This document shows, piece by piece, positions 59,843 to 64,000 of a stretch of DNA of 64,000 bases. Numbering within the stretch: position 1 is the stretch's first letter; every line of letters begins with the position of its first letter. The notes beneath the pieces were generated by a model, which ran no database searches, was not told where the DNA came from, and worked only from the letters and a program-made list of their open reading frames with translations. A program made the translations under genes and the position numbers. Source of the DNA: Pseudomonas fulva (lineage in GTDB: Bacteria; Pseudomonadota; Gammaproteobacteria; Pseudomonadales; Pseudomonadaceae); contig NZ_JADNYP010000005.1 of NCBI RefSeq assembly GCF_015680705.1, positions 186,001 to 250,000 of the forward strand, read 5' to 3'.

Positions 59843-61093
59843 ATGACCCCTCTTCTCCACATTACGCCCGCCAGGGCGCTTGCCTTTGGCTTGATCCTGG
59901 CCCTGTTCGAACTGTTGACCTACCTGGCCAGCGACGCCGTCATGCCAGCCATGCCGGTGGTCGTCACCGACCTGCAGGCCAGCCCCGAATACATTCCCCA
60001 TGCGCTGAACCTGTACCTGCTCGGCGGCGTGGTCCTGCAATGGCTGATCGGCCCGCTGGCCGACCGCTATGGACGACGACCCTTGTTGCTGACGGGCTGC
60101 GCGTTCTTCGGCGCGGCGTGCCTGGCGACCTATTGGACGCATGACATCGGCCTGTTCAATGCCTTGCGTCTGCTCCAGGGCATCGGCCTGGGCTTCGTGG
60201 TCACGGTGAGTTATCCGGCCTTGAACGAGGCCTTCAGCGAAGCCGATGCCGTGCGGATGATGGCGCTGCTGGCCAATATCGCCTTGCTCTCGCCCCTGCT
60301 CGGGCCGCTGGTCGGTACCCTGATGTTGCAGTGGCTGGATTGGCGCTGGCTGTTCGTGGCATTCGCCGTGGGCGCTACCGGCGTCTGGCTGGCACTGTAT
60401 CGGCTGATGCCGGAAACCCTCGGCGTGCAGCGCCGCGATGGCTCGCGCCTGCCGTTCACGCCGATCCAGCTGATACCGTTGCTGCAAGGCTATGGTCGTC
60501 TGCTGAGCAACGGACGTTTCGTCGCCGGCAGCGCGGCGCTTGGCTTGGTGAGCTTGCCGCTGATCGGCTGGATCGGGCTGTCACCGGTCCTGCTCATTCA
60601 CGACGAGGGCTTGAGCACCATGGCGTATGCCTTGTGGCAGTTGCCGGTATTCGCCGGGCTGATTCTCGGCAACCTGATCATCAACCGCATCGCCGACCGC
60701 TATCCACTGCATCGGTTGGTGCGAGGCGCGCTATGGCCCTACCTGCTGGGGCTGGCCCTGATGGTCGTGGCGACCTGGTACTGGCAGGCAGTGCCGAGCC
60801 TGGTGGCTGGCCTGTCCCTGTATGCGCTGGGCCTGGGCGTGGCCAATGCCGTGCTGTACCGCATGACCTTGTTTTCCAGCCAGCAGAGCAAGGGGCTGGT
60901 CTCGGCGATGCTGGGCATGATCACCATCGCCTTGCTGGGGCTCGGTGGCGTGCTGCTGGCCATGTTGGGCGCAGGCGCGAGCCTGCTGCATTTCGCCGTG
61001 ATCGCCGGGGTGGCGGGGGCGCTTGCCTTGTGGCCACTGTGGCGGGTGATCGCCGACGCAGCGCATGGTGGCTCGATGGCTACCGAAGGGTAG
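59843..61093 (+). CDS. MdfA-like multidrug efflux MFS transporter
   Basis: A 416-residue major facilitator with twelve helices, resembling MdfA/Bcr-type drug:proton antiporters. The motif A equivalent is LADRYGRRPLLL (about 72-83), the acidic residue in helix 1 (ALFELLTYLASDAVMPAMPVV, E21 position) matches the membrane-embedded glutamate important in MdfA, and ALNEAFSEADAVRMMAL follows helix 5. ATG 59843 gives this start; longer frames upstream lack it. The last codons lie inside a 15-bp hairpin shared with the convergent ampG gene. Confidence 0.83.
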   Translation: MTPLLHITPARALAFGLILALFELLTYLASDAVMPAMPVVVTDLQASPEYIPHALNLYLLGGVVLQWLIGPLADRYGRRPLLLTGCAFFGAACLATYWTHDIGLFNALRLLQGIGLGFVVTVSYPALNEAFSEADAVRMMALLANIALLSPLLGPLVGTLMLQWLDWRWLFVAFAVGATGVWLALYRLMPETLGVQRRDGSRLPFTPIQLIPLLQGYGRLLSNGRFVAGSAALGLVSLPLIGWIGLSPVLLIHDEGLSTMAYALWQLPVFAGLILGNLIINRIADRYPLHRLVRGALWPYLLGLALMVVATWYWQAVPSLVAGLSLYALGLGVANAVLYRMTLFSSQQSKGLVSAMLGMITIALLGLGGVLLAMLGAGASLLHFAVIAGVAGALALWPLWRVIADAAHGGSMATEG

Positions 61094-61103
61094 CCATCGA
61101 GCC
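61070..61103. terminator. Hairpin spanning the mdfA-like stop codon, between convergent genes
   Basis: A perfect 15-bp stem (arms 61070-61084 and 61089-61103, closing GAAG) includes the last codons and the TAG stop (61091-61093) of the exporter. It ends 3 bases before the ampG stop. It lacks a long T run on either side, so it may act as a bidirectional terminator or RNA 3'-end protector. Confidence 0.7.
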
Positions 61104-61106
61104 GTT

Positions 61107-62651
61107 TCAAGGTCGATCGGCGGCGGGCTGCTCTGGCGCCTGCTTGCCACCACTGGCCTCCTGCCGCCAGTGCAGGGCGATCAGCACCAAGGTCGGCACG
61201 CCCAGCAAGGCGGTGATGAGGAAGAAGTTGTGATAGCCGACCTTCTCGACCATCACGCCCGAGTAGCCGCCGATCAGGCGCGGCAGCAGCAGCATGATCG
61301 AGCTGAGCAGGGCGTACTGGGTGGCCGAGAACTTCAGGTTGGTCAGGCTCGACAGGTAGGCGACGAAGGCCGAGGTGGCCAGGCCCGAGCTGAAGTTGTC
61401 CAGGGAGATGGTCAGTACCAGCATCTGCAGGTTCGGTCCCATGTCGGCCAGCATCAGGAACAGGATGTTGGTCGCCGCGGAAGCCGCGCCCCCGATGAAC
61501 AGGATCGGCAGGATGCCGAAGCGCACGATCAGCAGGCCGCCGGCGCCAGCGCCGAGCAAGGTCATGATCAGGCCGAAGATCTTGCTCACGCTGGCGATCT
61601 GGTCCTTGGTGAAGCCCTGGTCGATGTAGAAGACATTGGCCATCACGCCCATGACCGTGTCCGACATGCGGTAGGTGGCAATCAGCCCGAGCAGCAGCAG
61701 GGCCTGCCAGCGGTAGCGCACGATGAAGTCGTTGACCGGGGTCAGCACCGGCGCCAGGCCGCGACGGCCCATCGACGACAGGCAAGCCCAGGTCAGGCTG
61801 GTGTAGAGAATCGCACGCAGGAACGCCCTGTCCTCGAGCAGCAGGTCCAGCGGCGTCGCACCGCCGAACACCATGCTGCCCCAATCGGTATTGAACAGTT
61901 GGGTGAACATCGCGGGTACCGAAACCAGCAGGATGATCAGCACGAATACCGAAGCCAGCTGGTGGCCCAGGCCATAACGCGCGGCCGAAAGCTGGGTGCG
62001 CAACGGCACCGGTGGTTCGCGCATCACCAGGGTGGTGAAGACCGCCGGCAGCATCATCAGGCCGAACAGCACGTAGGTGCCGGTCCAGGCCTGATGCAGG
62101 TAGCTGAAGCCGGTGGAGCCGAACCATTCGGCGAAGAACAGCGCGCCGGCCGTGGCCAGCAGGGCAGCGATCCGATAGCCGGCCATGTAGCTGGCAGCCA
62201 GCGCGGCCTGGCGCTGGTCATCGGCGATTTCCAGGCGGTAGGCGTCCACGGCGATGTCCTGGGTGGCCGAGGCGAAGGCCACCAGCACTGCCAGCGCGAT
62301 CAGCCAGGACAGATGTTTCTGCGGATCGCACAGGCCCATGCCGATCAGGCCCGCCACGACCAGCACCTGCGACAGCAGCAGCCATGAACGACGCCTGCCC
62401 AGCCCGCCGAGCAGCGGCAGGCGCCATTGGTCGAGCAGCGGCGACCATACCCACTTGAAGGCATACGCCAGGCCGATCAGGCTGGCATAGCCGATGGTCT
62501 CGCGGGCCACGCCTGCCTCGCGCAGCCACACCGACAGGGTGGAGAACACCAGCATGTACGGCAATCCGGCAGCGAATCCAAGCAGCAGCAACACCAAGGT
62601 CGACGGGCTGGCATAGGCAGCGAGCGCAGCGCGCCAGGTTTTACGGGGCAT
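61107..62651 (-). CDS. ampG: AmpG muropeptide permease
   Basis: Imports GlcNAc-anhydroMurNAc peptides for cell-wall recycling, thereby feeding the signal that induces AmpC beta-lactamase in many pseudomonads. The 514-residue MFS protein has the diagnostic GFAAGLPYMLVFSTLSVWLREAG (about 25-47), then IGYASLIGLAYAFKWVWSPLLDQW and SATQDIAVDAYRLE. Twelve to fourteen helices are predicted. Some Pseudomonas have two AmpG paralogs, and which one this is cannot be said. Confidence 0.93.
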   Translation of the reverse strand: MPRKTWRAALAAYASPSTLVLLLLGFAAGLPYMLVFSTLSVWLREAGVARETIGYASLIGLAYAFKWVWSPLLDQWRLPLLGGLGRRRSWLLLSQVLVVAGLIGMGLCDPQKHLSWLIALAVLVAFASATQDIAVDAYRLEIADDQRQAALAASYMAGYRIAALLATAGALFFAEWFGSTGFSYLHQAWTGTYVLFGLMMLPAVFTTLVMREPPVPLRTQLSAARYGLGHQLASVFVLIILLVSVPAMFTQLFNTDWGSMVFGGATPLDLLLEDRAFLRAILYTSLTWACLSSMGRRGLAPVLTPVNDFIVRYRWQALLLLGLIATYRMSDTVMGVMANVFYIDQGFTKDQIASVSKIFGLIMTLLGAGAGGLLIVRFGILPILFIGGAASAATNILFLMLADMGPNLQMLVLTISLDNFSSGLATSAFVAYLSSLTNLKFSATQYALLSSIMLLLPRLIGGYSGVMVEKVGYHNFFLITALLGVPTLVLIALHWRQEASGGKQAPEQPAADRP

Positions 62652-62694
62652 GGGCCAACATCTGCCTCAAGGTTGCGAAAACAAAGCGCGCACT

Positions 62695-63048
62695 CTAACC
62701 GCTGTGCTCCATCGGACGCCAGCCATGGCGTGACATATCCACACGATTATCCTGCACGCCAACCCCTTCGGCGCGAAGCCGGGCACGCTGTTCCTCGCCG
62801 GACGGCGTACCTGGCGCCAGGCATAGCCGGCCGCCAGCACCCAGCACCCGATGCCAGGGCAGGCGGGTGTCCTCGGGAAGCTGGCCCAGGGTTCGTCCGA
62901 CCCAGCGTGCCACCGGGCCCAGCCCCGCCAGTTCGGCAAGCTGGCCGTAGCTCACCACCTTGCCCGGCGGCACCTGTCCCAGCACCGAGAACAATGCCGT
63001 TCGTCGGGCCTCTCGCTGCTCGGCTGTGAGCGTGGCTGCGCCGGGCAT
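62695..63048 (-). CDS. atl: Alkyltransferase-like protein (ATL), DNA damage recognition
   Basis: A 117-residue protein homologous to the C-terminal domain of O6-methylguanine-DNA methyltransferase. The active-site motif PCHRV is PWHRV here, so the alkyl-accepting cysteine is tryptophan; this is the hallmark of ATL proteins, which bind O6-alkylguanine and hand it to nucleotide excision repair rather than repairing it. The helix-turn-helix with VPPGKVVSYGQLAELAG is intact, including the arginine finger region ARWVGR. It lies 43 bases upstream of ampG on the same strand. Confidence 0.9.
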   Translation of the reverse strand: MPGAATLTAEQREARRTALFSVLGQVPPGKVVSYGQLAELAGLGPVARWVGRTLGQLPEDTRLPWHRVLGAGGRLCLAPGTPSGEEQRARLRAEGVGVQDNRVDMSRHGWRPMEHSG

Positions 63049-63134
63049 CAGGCGTTTCCGTCGAAAAAGGGAGTGGGCAGGTCAAGTGAAGGCAGGGTGA
63101 GAATGGAACTCGATGGCATCTGCTGGGTCTGTCC

Positions 63135-63162
63135 TTGCTCTGGTCATGGGTAGCTGGATAAT
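63135..63162 (+). promoter_or_regulatory. Possible promoter of the DUF481 gene
   Basis: TTGCTC (63135-63140) and GATAAT (63157-63162) are 16 bases apart and about 40 bases ahead of the start codon. The match is moderate. Confidence 0.4.
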
Positions 63163-63200
63163 GCCCGTCTTTTTCCTGGAACCGAACCTGTAGTCTTCCT

Positions 63201-64000
63201 ATGCATTCTAGAATGTTGTTGTGTGTTGCCGCTGTTGCCTTCGCTCCTTGCGCCCTTGCCGACACCGTCTGGATGAAGAACGGTGACAAGCTCAGTGGCA
63301 AGATCAAGGTTTTCGATGGCGGCAAGTTGTTGCTCGAAACGCCGTACGGCGGGGCCATCGCCCTTGACTGGAAGCAGGTCAAGACCTTGGAGAGCGACCA
63401 GCAGCTGCTGGTCAAGCAGGACGCCTATACCGGGGAGAAAGCCAAGTCGTTGAGCGCTGCCGAACCTGGCAAGGTCACCCTGGCCAACGGCGAGTCGCCC
63501 AAGACCGTGGAACTGGCCAGCATCCAGCAGATCATGAAGCCAAAGCCGGTGGTCGAGGACTTGATGTGGAAAGGCAACGTCGACGTGGCGCTGGACTACA
63601 AGCGTGCCGAGAACGACACGGACGACTATGACGTCAGTTTCAAGACCACCGCGCGTCACGGTCGCTGGCGCCACAACGCCGAGGGCGAGTACAACCGCGA
63701 GACCAAGGACGACGTCACCACCACCAACAACTGGAGCGCCGAATACGCGCTCGATCGTTTCATCACCGAGCAGTGGTTCTGGCAGGGGCGCCTGGAATAC
63801 AAGCGCGACCACATCGAGGATCTGGCTCGCCAGCGTACCGTCGGTACCGGCCCGGGCTACCAGTTCTGGGACGACGAGCTGGGTGCGTTCTCCCTTGGCG
63901 GGCTGCTCAACCGCACCGACTACGAATACGCTGATGGCGGCAAGGACAACTTCTATTCCGCGGCGGTCAAGTGGGACTACAACCGCTACCTGATCGGCAA
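63201..64000 (+). CDS. DUF481 outer-membrane beta-barrel protein, 5' part (truncated by window)
   Basis: The frame from ATG 63201 is open to the end of the window (266 codons seen). A signal peptide (MHSRMLLCVAAVAFAPCALA, cleavage near residue 20) is followed by a short domain DTVWMKNGDKLSGKIKVFDGGKLLLETPYGG (about 21-55), then from about 120 the amphipathic, alternating strands of a DUF481 beta-barrel (VDVALDYKRAEND, GRLEYKRDHIED). Such proteins, related to YdiY, sit in the outer membrane with unknown function. ATG 63213 is a possible later start. Confidence 0.85.
   Translation, partial: MHSRMLLCVAAVAFAPCALADTVWMKNGDKLSGKIKVFDGGKLLLETPYGGAIALDWKQVKTLESDQQLLVKQDAYTGEKAKSLSAAEPGKVTLANGESPKTVELASIQQIMKPKPVVEDLMWKGNVDVALDYKRAENDTDDYDVSFKTTARHGRWRHNAEGEYNRETKDDVTTTNNWSAEYALDRFITEQWFWQGRLEYKRDHIEDLARQRTVGTGPGYQFWDDELGAFSLGGLLNRTDYEYADGGKDNFYSAAVKWDYNRYLIG

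Overview
The window is a 64 kb, G+C-rich chromosomal segment from a gamma-proteobacterium that is almost certainly a Pseudomonas, most likely of the P. putida/P. entomophila group. This rests on protein sequences and gene order: cyoBCDE, selD-selU, queA-tgt-yajC-secDF, the full dcw cell-wall/division cluster, secA-argJ, and yajQ-mscS-ampG. No phage, integrase, insertion sequence or CRISPR array is visible. Nearly everything is core genome, and accessory material is limited to a few small spots.

Layout. 1-2.7 kb: the 3' part of the cytochrome bo3 oxidase operon (cyoB partial, cyoC, cyoD, cyoE), closed by a terminator. 2.9-6 kb: an alaC-type aminotransferase, a YkgJ cysteine-cluster protein, an unidentified membrane protein and an LprI/DUF1311 exported protein. 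6-11.6 kb: selenium genes (selD-selU, minus strand) divergent from a PhnD/PhnC/PhnE-type ABC transporter with two permeases. 11.6-16.7 kb: bestrophin, a MASE2-GGDEF cyclase, a DCC-family protein, a matrixin-like protein whose catalytic glutamate is lysine, an unknown exported protein and a CatB-like acyltransferase. 16.8-23.1 kb: tRNA-Leu(CAA), then queA-tgt-yajC-secD-secF and a glycine-zipper protein. 23.2-26.6 kb (minus): lpoA-yraN-gmhA/diaA-dolP. 26.8-28.1 kb: rsmI and RNase P RNA.

28.3-46.3 kb is one uninterrupted dcw block, mraZ-rsmH-ftsL-ftsI-murE-murF-mraY-murD-ftsW-murG-murC-ddl-ftsQ-ftsA-ftsZ-lpxC. It is preceded by a near-consensus promoter with three 10-bp-spaced MraZ boxes and is mostly translationally coupled through ATGA/GTGA overlaps. 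Between lpxC and dciA sits a small accessory insertion, a Xre/RES toxin-antitoxin pair in which the RES toxin is frameshifted. Then come dciA (replicative helicase loader family), secA, argJ, a glutathione transferase and a MutT-ThiE fusion. A minus-strand group follows (panE-like reductase, orphan sensor kinase, PduO-type cobalamin adenosyltransferase), then yajQ, mscS, an MdfA-like exporter, ampG, an alkyltransferase-like DNA-repair protein and the start of a DUF481 outer-membrane protein.

The genes together make peptidoglycan precursors (mur, mraY, ddl), polymerise and activate them (ftsI, ftsW, lpoA), run division (ftsL/Q/A/Z), commit to lipid A synthesis (lpxC), export proteins (secA, secDF-yajC), recycle muropeptides (ampG) and modify tRNA (queA, tgt, selU). 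The best leads beyond routine annotation are the candidate shared operator between selD-selU and the uncharacterised PhnD-type transporter, the E-to-K matrixin pseudoenzyme with a structured leader, the disrupted RES toxin with its intact antitoxin, and a likely rearrangement junction at the terminator near 23.1 kb. I found no clearly new multi-gene system. All calls are by eye and from memory of protein families; no database was searched.
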